Assembly: GCA_013054445.1 (NCBI GenBank)
Contig: JAAMPI010000090.1
Location: 1-64,000, forward strand
Direction: 5' to 3'
DNA: 64,000 bases
From: Cudoniella acicularis
Lineage: Eukaryota; Ascomycota; Leotiomycetes; Helotiales; Helotiaceae
In this document: positions 35,077-47,730 of the stretch, piece after piece
Position numbering within the stretch: the stretch's first letter is position 1
Layout: the number at the start of each line of letters is the position of its first letter
The notes under the pieces: model-generated
What the model saw: only the letters and a program-made list of their open reading frames with translations
What the model was told of the DNA's origin: nothing
The model's database searches: none
Position numbers and translations under genes: made by a program

Positions 35077-37537
35077 TCACAAATCGCCCAAAACTTCTTC
35101 CAGCCTTTTCGCCAGCATCAACAGCTGTTGGTCAAGTCCACATCCTCCCAGAATCGTCACGCCAAACGGCAAAACCATTTTCCTTTCCTCGAATTCTTTA
35201 TCATCAATCTCATAAGTTCCGCATGGCATCGCAATGGCAACCAGATCCAAAACATTCGCAAAGTGTGCGAAAGCTCCCAATTGTCCATTGAGCCCAACAG
35301 GATCCCTCTCGACTTCTTCTATGGTCGGATGAAATGGCGCTGTGGGCACGACCATGACAGTGATGACACCTTTATTGGCTGAAGTGTCGATTTCAAATGT
35401 GAGAATATCTTCGACAGCCCTCTTAAATTCGGCTTGCTTGTGCAAATCTCGAAAGAGATCAACTGCTGTACTATTCCTAGCTAAGGCACCTTCAAAGACT
35501 TCCCGAGTCACTGGGTGCAGTAATTGTTTGTTCTTGTCAAACCATCCTTCCGGTAGAATTGTTAGTCGTTCAAGCACGAACGAACCGCCGTAGAGTAGCT
35601 CGTTTGCGGATGCAAAAGGAGCCCAGTCGAGGCCGGCAAAATTTCCGTCTTCGAGGTTAGTCAGGCTTTCAACAACTTCATTGAATTTTCGCTTGTACTG
35701 AGGACTGCACGCATTGAGGGCCTCTTCTGGGGGGACTCCGAATTTGAATTTTAACGAATCCAGAGCAGTGTTTTCGTCTGATGAGGAAATTCTTTTGGCG
35801 AAGAAGTCACTCCTGTCGAAACCCTTACATACTTTCCATACTGATTCCGTATCCTCCGCCGTGATGGCAAGAAAGCTCACGCAATCTTGATGCTGACAAG
35901 CAGGATAGACACCACGGGCAGATATTGTACCCTTAGTAGGCTTGTAACCTACAATTCCATTGTACAAAGCTGGAACTCGGATCGAACCTGCAGTGTCACT
36001 GCCGAGGGAGAATGACACCAAGCCCTCACTCACAGTAACTGCACTGCCGCTGCTAGAACCACCAACGATGTGATATTTGCTGAAAGTTGAGTGGAGCGTA
36101 CCGTAAGGGCTTCGACAGCCTGTCATCCCCGTAGCAAGCTGCTCCATATTTGTCTTTCCAATAAAGAGTCCACCAGCATCGACACAGTGTTCAAAGACAG
36201 CGGCGGAGGAATTTGGAATAAAAGTAAGCGCTGGACACCCAATTGTCGTTGGTATTCCGGCAACATTGATACTGTCCTTCACACTAAAAGGAATTCCCCA
36301 AAGTGGTGGTCGATTGTCGGGATCTGGCCATCGTGTATAAAGAGCATGTGCCGATATCATCACGGCGCCAATTGGCTGAAGATGAAGCCAGAGTGATGGT
36401 TGCACTTCTTTGTAAGCTTCAATTCGATCGTAGATTGCTTGGACAACCTGCTGCGGTGTGATGCCAGCATCATAATCCATCTTTAAACTCAAAAAATTGA
36501 GGCTAGAATCCCAATGATCCATTTCGAATGTTTCTTCGTTGCTACAGACCTTCAACATGCTTAGCTCTTGGTATACTTTTGGTTGGCTATCCGTCTCTCT
36601 ACCCGGTAGAGGCATGCATAGACCGTCAACGGCGATAAAACCAAGGCGACGATATAAAGATGCAGCAGCAATGGTACTCTCGAGATATATCGGGAGTTTG
36701 TCTTGTTTTGCCTTCTCAATACCCCATTTTATCAAAAGTGTCGCTGCTCCACGACCTTGGAAAAGCGGATCGGTGCCAAGAAAAGTCATGCCTAAACAGA
36801 TCATAAGCAAGATTCTCCGCACAGACCGGAAAACTCGAGGTGATGTTAAATATAGTCCCAAGACGATCGTTTTAAAGCCAAGATATAAACATTGAAATGA
36901 AGTCTTGGGAGAGGCCATCATTTGTGAAACCTCCCATTCCAAGCCAGAACAAAATTTTCAATCGCTCAGCATAGTAAAATTGATCAAAGAAGCGCAGTCC
37001 AAGTGGAAAAATTAGGAAAACAAAGACATTAGGCACAAGACATGTCTACAGAACAGCGACAAAACAATTTTGGACGAAATAAAGAGGCCTCGAACTCTAA
37101 AGACTTAAAATAGCAACGTCGATTAAAAGTGGTGAAAAGAAGCCAAACGTACGGTAGCACTTCTCCTTCCCGACAACTCTATCCTTCGCGGCTTCAGCCA
37201 AATTATAGTATTGCTTGAGAAAGCCCTGGTTCACGTCCTCATGCCAGGATACCTCAACAGGGTGGTTCTGTTGAATCCCTGGCAAGTCCCATTTTGCGAA
37301 ACTTATAATCTGATCGATGGCTTCTGAGTCCCTTACTACCAAGACAACTTTTCGAGAAGCCTCGAGATTTTCGATACTATGCAGCATCTCTTGGACTAGA
37401 AAAGTCTTGAGTGACGCAAGACTCGCTGGGGTTGGGAATTGAGCATGCAGGAGGATATTGAAATCAAAAGCTGCGAGGTGTACGGAAGCAATCCGATCGA
37501 CATCTGCTGGGGTAGCATGCGAAATCTGGAGTACCAT
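35077..37537 (-). CDS. GNAT acetyltransferase fused to allophanate-hydrolase-like amidase
   Basis: Two exons, 37537-37153 and 36791-35077, with a 361-bp intron (GTACGT..GTTTAG), give 699 residues. Residues 1 to about 190 are a GNAT domain: it begins MVLQISHATPADVDRIASV and carries the acetyl-CoA loop QGRGAA near residue 140 and YLESTIAAASLYRRLGF. About residue 225 onward is an amidase-signature domain with the Ser-cisSer-Lys triad: Lys300 (GIPFSVKDS), Ser375 (GGSSSGS) and Ser398 (SDTAGSIRVPA). IVGYKPTKGTISARGVYPAC and QDCVSFLAIT recall allophanate hydrolases, which split allophanate to ammonia and CO2 in urea use. The two domains share one uninterrupted exon from residue 130 on, so the fusion does not rest on an uncertain junction. 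The long intron falls inside the GNAT domain, and a missed small exon there is possible. The physiological reaction is unknown. Confidence 0.8.
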
Positions 37538-37605
37538 ATTGGATTGCAGACTGTCAGACTCCTAGAATATCTTCAACACTTGATGAAAGGTTCCGAGCTG
37601 CTTAG

Positions 37606-38303
37606 TCAAATGAAAAACCCTCTTCGAGCCTCGAGGGCCTGCAGGGTAGCGACTGTAGTCTTCAGAGATCTTCGGTGCAGACTGGGTGACTGCGAATCGT
37701 AGATGGCGGTATCGCGCACGTCTTCGTGGAGTAAATGGAGGATGTCTTCGCTGAGGGTGTGGAGGGACGTGTTAAAACAAGCTTAATTGCTGATTGGCTA
37801 GTTACGCGTGGCTGAGCAGCTCTATTTTGGTAATCCTCCGCTTCATTCGCTTCTCCCTCCAACCTTTAACAAAGACAATCACCTGCTCCATTCTTAGCAA
37901 CTTATGTGCGGCCGTCATGCTTTCTCCGCATCGCGCTCTCCCCTCAACCCGTAATCAATGTTGTTCGATGTGGCTGCATGGCTCGTGGATTGTCCTATCG
38001 GACATCGACTTGCGACATTCCTCGATCGCCCACAATAACAGCCGGCTTGCAGGAGGTGGGATCTTCAATTCGACGCGATGATAGCCCTATATATTCATGT
38101 TTGCTGTCGAGTGGTGGCAAGGATATCGCCGCATCTGGAACTATTTTCAGCCAACCTTCAAGCTCTGCCAAAACACCAGTCGTTGACTGGCGCAGATACT
38201 TCACAGTACCGTAAAGTATATAACGAAGGGTCCCATGCCTTAAGTGTCCTGCGCTGTTCAATTCTTGTAGAGCCTTTGACAGAGCCTTTACTTCATTCAT
38301 CAT
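37606..38303 (-). pseudogene. possible remnant of an unknown gene
   Basis: Two coding-like segments lie on the minus strand. At 38303-37995 a frame begins with an ATG-ATG pair and includes GTLRYILYGTVKYLRQSTTG. A second segment, about 37775-37606, reads NTSLHTLSEDILHLLHEDVR and ends TTVATLQALEARRGFFI before TGA. The join between them is not clear: no single GT..AG intron was found that keeps one frame, and the intervening sequence has stops. The family is not recognised. It may be a real gene with an unresolved intron, a decayed gene, or chance. It is divergent from the tetraspan gene at 38364. Confidence 0.28.
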
Positions 38304-38363
38304 TATTTTACTCTGTTGGTTGAGTGGCTTCCGTTAACAAACCATCATTAGCTTTCTCTAGCA

Positions 38364-39405
38364 ATGTCAAATAGCCTAGGTAAAACCACCTTGTTTTCAT
38401 TGGATATCTAATTGGTGTCGAGGGGTAAAAAGTAGTTCGAGGCTAATTTTTTTTCTAAAGGCGCTTCTTCTGTTTCTCCACTAGGAACCCCTCCCCTCCA
38501 AGTACCAATCCCGGGAGCCTACACTCGACAAGTGGCCTATGATTCCTCGAAGGGCAGAAACCAGTTAAATAATACCTCGGCTGCAAGTGATACATATGGG
38601 TTCGACATCAAGAGAGAAAGTATAGGATCTCTGTTCACGGAGACTGAGAGCATAAAGAGCAATGAGAAAGAGTCGGATGACCAGGACACTGGCAGTCGTA
38701 GAAAGTCACTTTTGATTTTCCTTCGAGACTCTCGATTGTATATCAGGGCTCTGGCAATTATGATCATGATTGTCGCCTTTTCCCTGATTCTCGCGGCTAT
38801 CATAAAATTTGAGAAGGCGAAGAATTTGCCCGGGCACCCCCTAGATTCTGTGCCAAAGCCTTCCTCAATCACGGACTATCCATGTCGTGTTTTTACGGGA
38901 GTAGCAGCTATGAATCTTGCTTTGAGCATTACCATTTTCAGCCTTTCTTGCGTCTCGAGTAAGGTAAGTTCTTGCAACTCAACAGTCGATGTCCGCTCTA
39001 CCAAATACGTATCTAATCGATTGAACAGTTCAACAAAACAAATAATGCTATTAATGCCATATTTGCCATTCTTAGCGCAGTGGGTTTCGCAAGCTCAATG
39101 GGCGCTTGTTTCTTTCTCAATAGGGAGACCGAGCTTCAGAATGATCTCTGGTCGGTATCCTTCAAGCATATGGCGGACCTCTGCTTACAATTTCCAGGAA
39201 ATGGTCGTGTGGAAACCACAACAATGGAATATCCAGCAACGCACTAAACTTCGAGCTTGTCTGCGAGATTGTTAACTACGGTTGGAGATTTGGCTTGGTG
39301 CAAGCGTCCCTGGAGCTTTTGACTTTTCTGATCTCTATTGTCGCTTTTTGCATTTTGAAGTATTCACTCTACGTTCGATACGGAGCTTTTGGAAAAGTCT
39401 TTTAA
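38364..39405 (+). CDS. four-transmembrane protein, unknown function
   Basis: Four exons, 38364-38379 (16 nt), 38485-38963, 39029-39150 and 39198-39405, with introns of 105, 65 and 47 bp, total 825 bases, or 274 residues. The N-terminal 75 residues are polar and Ser/Asp/Glu-rich. Four hydrophobic segments follow: ALAIMIMIVAFSLILAAII, VFTGVAAMNLALSITIFSL, AIFAILSAVGFASSMGACFF and LVQASLELLTFLISIVAFCI. The loop between TM3 and TM4 has two Cys and NNG, and the C-terminus ends YVRYGAFGKVF. The four-helix layout resembles MARVEL- or tetraspan-like membrane proteins, but no family motif is secure. The first exon encodes only MSNSL plus one base; it is supported by the CTAG|GTAAAA donor, a CCACTAG acceptor and the in-frame continuation GTPPLQVPIPG. 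The third donor (GTCGGT) is non-optimal but is the one that restores the frame. Confidence 0.7.
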
Positions 39406-39805
39406 ACTACTGACGTCTAAATAATGCCTTAATTGTTGAGAAATAATCACGGCCTTTTCCCCCTTTTCCCCGGCCTCGTTACATCCTCTTTCCCCTCTGG
39501 CCGAAAAAAAATATTCAAATCATGCTATCCGCACCGCGGGTCTGGCAGTTTGGTATCAATATGCAGCACCACGCCACTGTAGGAGGACCATTCGTAGTTC
39601 CATGGAATAAGTTCCCAACGTTGTCGGAGTAGGGAAGGGTGCTCGCGTTCATTGACTTACTACATATATCACACATCAGAGCGCATGGCATAATGGGGCC
39701 CGTCACATGGATGTCACATGGATCTTAGAAGGCGATACTGTGTTTGCATGCATGAGGTTATCTTCTCATCTCCACAGAGAGAGCTCCCCTCTATTCTATT
39801 GTTGA
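39406..39805. other. intergenic
   Basis: The 3' flank of the tetraspan gene. A tandem repeat of cacatggat lies near 39,705-39,723. No gene is seen. Confidence 0.45.
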
Positions 39806-40780
39806 TTATACTATTTTGATCACAGCTTCGTATACTCGTACTGTCTGATCCCGACCCTTACATCGACCCACTTCTCTTTCATCAAAAGACCTACGAATCT
39901 TCTTCATCGCCGAAAGATGTTTCTCTAGCAATGCACTGCGACCCCTCACAAAAACATTGGCGAGAATCGCTCCCTCCGCCTCTGCCACACGGTGAGCAGC
40001 ACTTACAAAGTAGAGAGCCACTTCCTCATACTCACCCTCCATCCGACGGCAGTTATCACCCTCGGTGTCACCTTTAGTGTGGAACCCAACTTCCCTTCAT
40101 ATCATCATAACCACATTCCCACCCATAAGACTCGACGCTATACCAGCCAGGAGTTTCAACAGCGATTTGCGGGACATGAGTAACTCCATCTCATCAAACT
40201 CTTCATTTAATTTTGGTTCTACCTCTCGGGTCTCCTGTTGTGCCCATTCACCAAGCAGCATCTCCCAGTCACGGAGTTCCCGCTTCACACAATACCTCCA
40301 CCTTGACCTTCACTCGCTTTGGCAAGACCCCTCTGTTCTCATTCCAACAGTTGTGCTATCTCAAAGGCCACAACCCCCTCCCGGGTTCGCAGATTCACCA
40401 CCCTAGCTGCTTCTCGCTTTTGCAAAGTCTCCTCATCTCCTACTCCAGCGGGCCTTCTGGTCTTCCGTTCTGCTCTTCCCAAGGCTATAACTTCCTCCAG
40501 GCCTTCTCAACATAGCGGGTCTTCTTGGAAGGTATACATTTATACCAGTTCGAAGGCCACTACCCCCACCTCCTCTATATTGTTACATTCCCTTCACCCT
40601 AGCCTCTAGTCCCTCATCTTTGCTCACTTGCACTCTGGCGAGAAACCTTGATCGGTGACCTTCTAGGGCAACCCTCTCTGTACAGCACCACGAGGACACA
40701 GATCTTGCTAAAGCCACGCTATTTCTAGCAGGCCTTGGGCAAGTTAAAACAGCACCCGGTACTAAAATAAGTGTCAACTC
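39806..40780 (-). pseudogene. decayed, repeat-containing coding remnant
   Basis: From 40291 down to 39806 one minus-strand frame runs with a single internal TGA (near 40,095, between GGNVVMMI and REVGFHTKG) and reads like a helical, charged protein, including VAEAEGAILANVFVRGRSAL and KHLSAMKKIRRSFDER. Upstream, in another frame, GVVAFELV and GVVAFEIAQLLE occur about 50 residues apart with TAA and TGA stops between, so an internal repeat was present. The parent family is not recognised. Multiple frames and stops show it is not a working gene as it stands. Confidence 0.4.
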
Positions 40781-40920
40781 TTGGGTCGTCCGATAGTAGA
40801 GATTTTACCAAAACATTTTAAAAAAAAGAGTCAGTCTTCGATCCTTCCCTCCATGTTCATCATACAGCCTTATTACTAAATATATTTTCAGCCTCTCTAT
40901 CACTCCCACCCCGCTCGACA

Positions 40921-42183
40921 TGTTGCGATTCGCGGTCACAGGTGCTTTACATAATAGACAAGGCCGCGCTACGGTTTCCTCAACCCATCAGCAGATTCAG
41001 CCTTCGCCAATCTATTCTCTGTCCGCCGAATATATCGAGGCTGGTATATATCCCATATTGAAACACCTTGTTTTCTGATATTTCAAGGATAATGCTTTCC
41101 CTAGCCACATGTTCCCTGAAAGCTCTTATGAAGAATTCTTACCTAAAGGTAATTCTGGTCATATCAATGATCTAGGTCCCTCCTAAACACCTGGATCAGA
41201 TCACCACAAACCAGGTTTAGGGAACCAACCACTCGCCTTCGATGAACTCATTATCAATAATTTGAAGGACGGTGAAAGCCACTCCCTCTTAGGACAAGGC
41301 GTTCATACATTACATTACCCTGAAAACCCTCTACTCTTTTTTGGAGTTTCTTGTTACACTCCCTTGTCATCTACACCTACCACCGGAGATTAAGCCACAG
41401 ACGCCACATGATACATCAAATCATACAAAAGCCAAGGAGTCTAATAAGAAAGACAATACTCCGTTTAAAGACTTGAGCTATCTATGCCTAGTCAACGGCT
41501 GTACTTTCTGCCCCGATTGCCATAAATCTCTCCGAAGACACCTTGATACTCATTCTGGGCTCGAGGACAATTCATTCACGATAGAAGATTTCATCCTTAT
41601 TCGGGACCAGGCTTGCGAGCACTGTGGATTATTCTTCTGCTATGAAAATACGAAGTCTCATCATGAACCAAAAACCAGCCCTATGGATACTCCCGACTTC
41701 ACTACCTCAATCAAATGCCCAAATGTCACATGTTCATTCACAGCTCAGTTTACCTCTATCGTTATGGAGCATCTTGACGCAGGTGTATGCCGATATACAG
41801 GAGAGACTCCGATCAAAACTAGACACTGTGACCAGTGCGAGGCAATATTATTTTCTTCAAAATACTTGACTCTTCACGCACGAACTCACAAAGACTTCCT
41901 GGCGCGGAAATGTCCCAAGTCATACTGCACTAATACTCCAATTTTCACTACTTCTACAGCGCTTAACACTCACTTCCATTCACATGTTAACGGTTGGAAG
42001 CCCACGGTTTGTCGTTTTGCTGGTCGTACCGTCAAGTCAGAGTTCTCATCAGAGGGTGCGTTACGAAAGCATCTTAACCGTGCTCACAGGATTTCTGCCA
42101 AACATCCCAATTACGCCACTCTATTTTTCCCATTCAGTATTCCACGAGGTGATGGGTTCGGAACCCATTTCCCTTGCATTTAG
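40921..42183 (+). pseudogene. decayed zinc-finger-like protein (C2H2/C2HC-type)
   Basis: An ATG at 40921 opens a frame (MLRFAVTGALHNRQGRATVS) that continues to about 41,395 across a TGA (about 41,079) and a TAA (about 41,185). A second frame without a usable ATG then runs to TAG at 42181-42183. It carries repeated Cys/His groups: CPDCHKSLRRHLDTH, CEHCGLFFCYENTKSHH, HCDQCEAILFSSKYLTLHAR with a following TH, CPKSYCTNTPIF with two His about 18 residues later, and EGALRKHLNRAH. Spacings are irregular, with some insertions. It resembles a multi-finger fungal C2H2 protein, possibly from a repeat or transposon family. The 270-codon uninterrupted finger region could still be expressed through an unseen upstream exon. 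Confidence 0.5.
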
Positions 42184-43941
42184 TTAATACGCTTCGGCAC
42201 ATAACCATTCATGGCCGGTCCGGGTTGGAACGTTTTGACCGAGAAATCTGGCGTATCGGGAATAGGGCGCTTCGTTTTTAAAATCATTTTGCTAAGAGGG
42301 TATTAAGTGTTTGTTAGGGTCTATGATTTCCATACGTGGGTTCTTATTTGTTATGAGGAGGGATACGTTGTTCCGTTGTAGAAATCGCTATACCAAAGGA
42401 GATTAGAGCTCACTGTTATGGTGACTTTACTCTATTCACCCCTCTTCGGGTTATTAACGTGCACCGTTCGCGAGTAGCTTTGTGCATACAGCCTGACCCC
42501 GCTAACATTTTCACTTCTTCGCGTCTCTCCTCCCACTACAACACACTCTAACTTTCGAGAGGTTGATCTATAGCCTTAGTCACGCCGTTTGGTTTCTCGC
42601 ACGGGCTCATTCACCGGTAGTATTCTACTGCTACCAGGAGGCCCCGCGCGTCAGTGTCCTTGCCTTTTCTCCCGAATCTCGATATTCTTGTCTTGTCTTA
42701 GGCTTCACCTTCAACCAATACGCAATCCGTTACAATCTCTCTTATAAATCAACGCCTTTCTACAAAGACAATAATCGACCTGCTAAAATATACATAATGG
42801 AGGTACAGAGAGGGGCAATTCGCCCCGGGCGAAGCTAAACCGGAGAGAGATCGACGTCTGGAAATACACCTGGTCAAAGCAGCGCTACAGGCTATTGAGT
42901 TTTCTATTCGGCCCTTTCGATCCTTTGCGTGCGGTCGTGGAACGGTTCTTTCAGTTACTTTGCTGAATTCCCTGGGGATAGCATGCTGGGACATGGATAG
43001 CTGCCATGGGAAGAAGACCCTTGCCTGCCATAGTGAAGGATATTTTTATACACACAGGTAATCGAGACTTTTGGAGAGAGCTACGATGCTGATAGATTCG
43101 CAGTAAATACATCGATGACCACCATCTTTTGAGCCCCATATTGTTTAAGTTTGTTGCAATAATTCTTTCTGTTTGCCTCTTGTCTACCAAGCATACCCGC
43201 AGCCTTTCTCGTCCTATCTCGGCACGTTTATCTTACGTTGCACCGAATTCGGGGAGAAGAAGTGATTGTACCATGCACGTGCCCGCCTAGACTCGGAACT
43301 CGTCAGTACCCATTTCCTAACGTTCTGGTTGCAACCTCCGAGGGTTTTCTCTCGTGCATGCAGCGAGGTTTGTGTATTACAGCATCTCCAGCTGGATAGG
43401 ATCCGAAGTTCAGCATGTTTGTGTCATGATCCATCATAAAGATGAAACAACCCAGAACACTGTGAGCAACACTAATTCCGCACTGTTATCGTATTGACAA
43501 GGCAGTTGTTAAGGCGATATTACAAATGGTACACACGCACTCAAAACTTTCACTAAATACTCTATTCAAATTCTCTGGCATCTACCATCGAATTATAACT
43601 TTGCTCGGAGTTCTGTTATGGTAATCATACCGTTTTTCGTATCGTTTCCGTTTGCAACTACAGTCGCCATAAGGTGTACAATTACAAGCTAACAGTCACA
43701 AAATCATGTACCTCCTGTTGACAATATGCCCGAATGCTTACATCTGCAGCTATGCGCTCGGAAATTTTTCATCTCAAGTTGCTCTCGCTTGACGGAGCTG
43801 GAAATGACCCCATCATTGAGCAAAGTTTTGACTGGTATTCACTCTTGACCAAACATTTATTGATAATACTTTTTCACCTTTATCGACGTCACTCTTTTGT
43901 CAGATCGTTTTCAATTATCACCCACTAGCACGTAACGCAGG
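42184..43941. other. intergenic, tyrosinase upstream region
   Basis: Isolated protein-like fragments occur (for example near 42,815-42,964, EIDVWKYTWSKQRYRLL), but nothing can be assembled into a gene. The right part should hold the tyrosinase promoter. Confidence 0.4.
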
Positions 43942-46200
43942 ATGTTGTCCACGATCCCATTGCTTCTCTCCCTCATCCTCCTTCCTTTCCTCTTTGTGGG
44001 CCGTATCGCTGCAGCGACCGTTCATCCTCCTTCTGTCTCTAAAACCCGCGGTCCTGAATCGTATGCTATCACCGGTCTTCATACTGGTGTAAATAGCCAG
44101 TCGGGCGCCAGACCCGCTCGTCGAAACATCCTTGATCTTCAAAATGATGTGCCAGCTTGGTAAGTGAGCCCACCATTTGCCAGTATCACCACTAATGGGG
44201 CCTACTTAATCTAGGTCTCTTTACATCCAGGCTCTGACCTCCATGCAGAATGAAAATGAGACTTCCCAACTTTCTTATTTTCAAATTGCAGGTTAGTGAT
44301 CTTATATCCCTATTATCATAAGTTGATAGACATTATTTTAACAAAACCAGGCATTCATGGCAGACCTTTCATTTCATGGGACAACGTCGGAAGCACCTCG
44401 GTATCTGGTTGGGGTGGCTACTGTACTCATTGTAAGAATGACTTTCGATCTTTGCCATGACGACAAATCTAACATGGCCTAGCATCAGTGCTCTTTCCAA
44501 GCTGGCATAGACCATATCTTGCTCTATTCGAAGTAAGTCGAAACCGCCACCTTTTCTAGATGTCTTGACTGACAAAAACAGCAAGTACTTAGTAGCCATG
44601 CCCAAAGCATTGCCAAGCAGTTCTCCGGCGAGCTTCGTCAAACATACCAGACTGCAGCAGACAATCTTCGCGTGCCGTATTGGGACTGGGCTTCTTTTCC
44701 ACAAGTTCCTGATTCTGTTGCACAAAAGCAAATTACCATCACGACGCCTTTTGGAACCCAAACTGTTACGAACCCTCTTTACCAATATCGATTCCAACAA
44801 TTCCCATTCAATCCCGATATCTTCCCCAGCAATACTTTTATAGCCGCAGATGCACAAACGGCCAGGTGAGAGATTTAACTATGACGAGTTCAACAACCTT
44901 CCTTAAAATCCATTACTAACTGGATTTCAGAGCCCCCGACACGCCAAATGGCGAATCAGATCACAATGCGGTAAACTCTGTATTAGCGCAGGGGAACTTT
45001 GCCGGAAGAGCTGTGAGTCACCATTTCTGAAATACCAGCTCATAATTGAATCTAATGTTACTAATTCTAAAAAAAAATAGTGGTATGCCCTTGTGAAGTC
45101 GAGTGCCTATGATGCATTTGCGACATCTGCCGTGGCAGGGCCATCTGTTGAATCTGTCCACAATAGTATTCATGGGGATGTTGGTCAAAATTATGGGCAC
45201 ATGTCATTTTTGGAGTATTCTGCTTTTGATCCAATCTTGTTCGTACTATACTGTACCTCGAAACATATTGTAGTTACTGACACCCAGTTTGCAGTTGGCT
45301 TCATCACTGCAATGTCGATCGATTATTCGCCATGTGGCAAGCCACCAATCCCAACGTCTCCTTGACACCATTGAGTGAACCCGGAACATTCACTCTCCCA
45401 CAAGGCAGCCTCGACACACTCTCCACTTCGCTGACCCCATTCACATCGAACAGTCATGGTCAATTCTACAACTCGAATACAGCTCGTTCAATGAAATCGT
45501 TTGGCTACACATACCCAGAGATAGAGGACTGGCATCAATCACCTACAGATCTGAAGAATAACGTCACAGCACAAATTAACAAGATGTACGATCCCAACGG
45601 CATCTTCCAACAAAATCCTCAACAGGCTGCTATCGCTCCTCGCTCTACTCTTACAGCTGGATCAGCCACAATAGAATGGTCCGTTGGAATCCAGGTTGCA
45701 AAGTTCGATCTTGATGGTGCATACTTCGTTGTCAGAGTCTTCCTTGGAGAAATTCCTGTCAACCCTCAGGATTGGGCTAAGAGTCCGACTTGTGTGGCTT
45801 CTGTTCCTATCATGCCCCCACCACACCAGGACGAAGGACCCTATCCAGATACCAGAGTTCATGATGAATTTGATTTGACAAAGGCTATTGTGGGAGCCAA
45901 GCATAATCCAGAAGATGTCCAGAGCACAGTTCCATATTTGAAGTCTAACCTATCTTGGAGAGTTCAGCTGGTAGGTTGCACTAATGACTGGGGATGAGAT
46001 TACAAGCTAATTTAAAGCAGCTAAATGGCACCGTCGTCCCCACCGAACAGCTTCCAAGCCTCAGAATTTCCGTCCAGGATGAAGAAGTCACCATGGCGAA
46101 GGCAATTTACGAGCTGCCAACATATGGAAAGAAGACTATGCATCCAGAAATCACCAAGGACAAGACTGGTGGCGATAAGGGAGGAGCTGCTGGCCGATGA
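43942..46200 (+). CDS. secreted tyrosinase (polyphenol oxidase)
   Basis: Nine exons, 43942-44159, 44215-44291, 44351-44431, 44483-44532, 44582-44865, 44931-45012, 45081-45238, 45295-45970 and 46021-46200, total 1,806 bases, or 601 residues. An N-terminal hydrophobic signal is followed by a basic stretch. The type-3 copper site has CuA His101 (GIHGRPF), His125 (YCTHSS) and His134 (SWHRPYLALFEQ), and CuB His291/His295 (HNSIHGDVG) plus the LHHCNVDR block (His320/321). Cys123, two before His125, matches the thioether Cys of fungal tyrosinases. YTYPEIEDW marks the end of the catalytic domain and the start of the C-terminal shielding domain, which in relatives is cleaved for activation. The enzyme oxidises mono- and diphenols to quinones, giving melanin or detoxifying phenols. 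All splice sites are GT..AG and the phases agree. The signal peptide sets it apart from cytosolic tyrosinases. Confidence 0.92.
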
Positions 46201-47730
46201 ACGACGACATTTTGTACTCAAACAGACATTTTGTAATAAAGAATGAAGCAGCAGGATGGTTCTCACCCCGCTGTTGACATTGGCAAGGGGATAATTGGTC
46301 GTAATGTGGTCTAGCTACCTATGATAGTTGGGTACACTACGCATGTAATTAAGAATTCAGGTTTCTTGTTCTCTAGGCCACTGTGAGAACTTCTCTATAA
46401 TGAACTGCACTTTTGCTATGTCACTGGACAATGATCTTTCACCCGCAGGAATTATAGATGCTACGGTCGCTTAACCCCTGACCTCTACACCGGGGGTTGT
46501 CTTCCGGTGTTGAGTCGAGCATATTTTTATATACATTTTTTAAAGTTGTTGAGGTTGTAAGTTGTACCATACAGCTCAGCAAAGGCTCACTCAAAGGTTT
46601 AAGAAGGACCTGAAGAAGGGCTGAAGAGCTGCGCAGATTCTGTCTCGTATCGATTTCTCAGGCAGTTGCATTTTGCACTTTGTTAACTAGGAAGTGACTG
46701 AGCAGGTAGCAGAGTGATCGCAAACTTAGATCATGCTAGTCGGTGCAACGAGGGGAGAGGTTCCGGCGCAACTCCACGAGAAAGTGAGCATGATGGTATT
46801 GTATGTTGTTACTCTAGATATGTATGAACGTTCCTCTCTTAATTTCATGCCTACCTCTTCCTTGCGGCAGCTATGCTAGAGTCCAGAGGACATGTAGAGT
46901 TATTTTCTGCTGCGCTGGTATGTAAATTATTGAACCCCCTAATATATTGTACTGAACAACTCGACTGGATGTAAACATCCGCAATCTCAACAACCCCAAG
47001 AACAGAGTGACGAAGAAGCTGTCCTCACATGTCGCCTTGCATTGCTGCATGCTTTTTGCCAATTGAACGTTAAGCTGGCAACAATTGGGTCTGCTGATGA
47101 TGCGGATTAATACAATCTCGATGTGGTCTCGAGTGTGTCTATTATTTAGACCTTTGTTGTTGAATAATAGCACTCGTTTGTCAAGGCCTCGGTACTTTTG
47201 CTGGTCTACATACCCGTAACACTTCCATCTGCCTCCCTAGTCTCGATTTTAGTGCAGGGTATTATTTAGCCACACATCCCGCAAACGCGCCTCTTCAGAG
47301 GATGAGAGTTGGAACATGAGAGAAAAAGTCATGATCTCTCGAATTCTATGCCTATTTCAAACGCTGACGAGGCTTTAGCGAGTGATATAACTACTCAATA
47401 GTCTGCAAATACGCCTTCCTCGAGCAGACAAGCGAGACAGGGAGAAAAAAGCATTGACAGTGAGTTCACACTGTAATCTTATTTGTTTGATAATCAAAAC
47501 CCCATTCCAAAGACAACCCAGACACTTGATGTCCAAGCCGAAGTTCCGATCATCGGCCAAATGACGTTTTTAACGGTCCTGCATGCTTTTAACTTGCGGC
47601 TTTATCACCACGACTAGTATGTTGATAAGAATTCTTGGATGGACATTTCCGTACTTATATGTAAGCCCGTGTGCAATCATGAGAACGCAAGCCTCGCTCT
47701 ATCCAACTTTGAACATTTACTGAGCCGAAA
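46201..47730. other. intergenic
   Basis: 1.5 kb between the tyrosinase and the amidase pseudogene. No gene is visible. The frame 46871-47173 minus has no domain. Confidence 0.45.
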
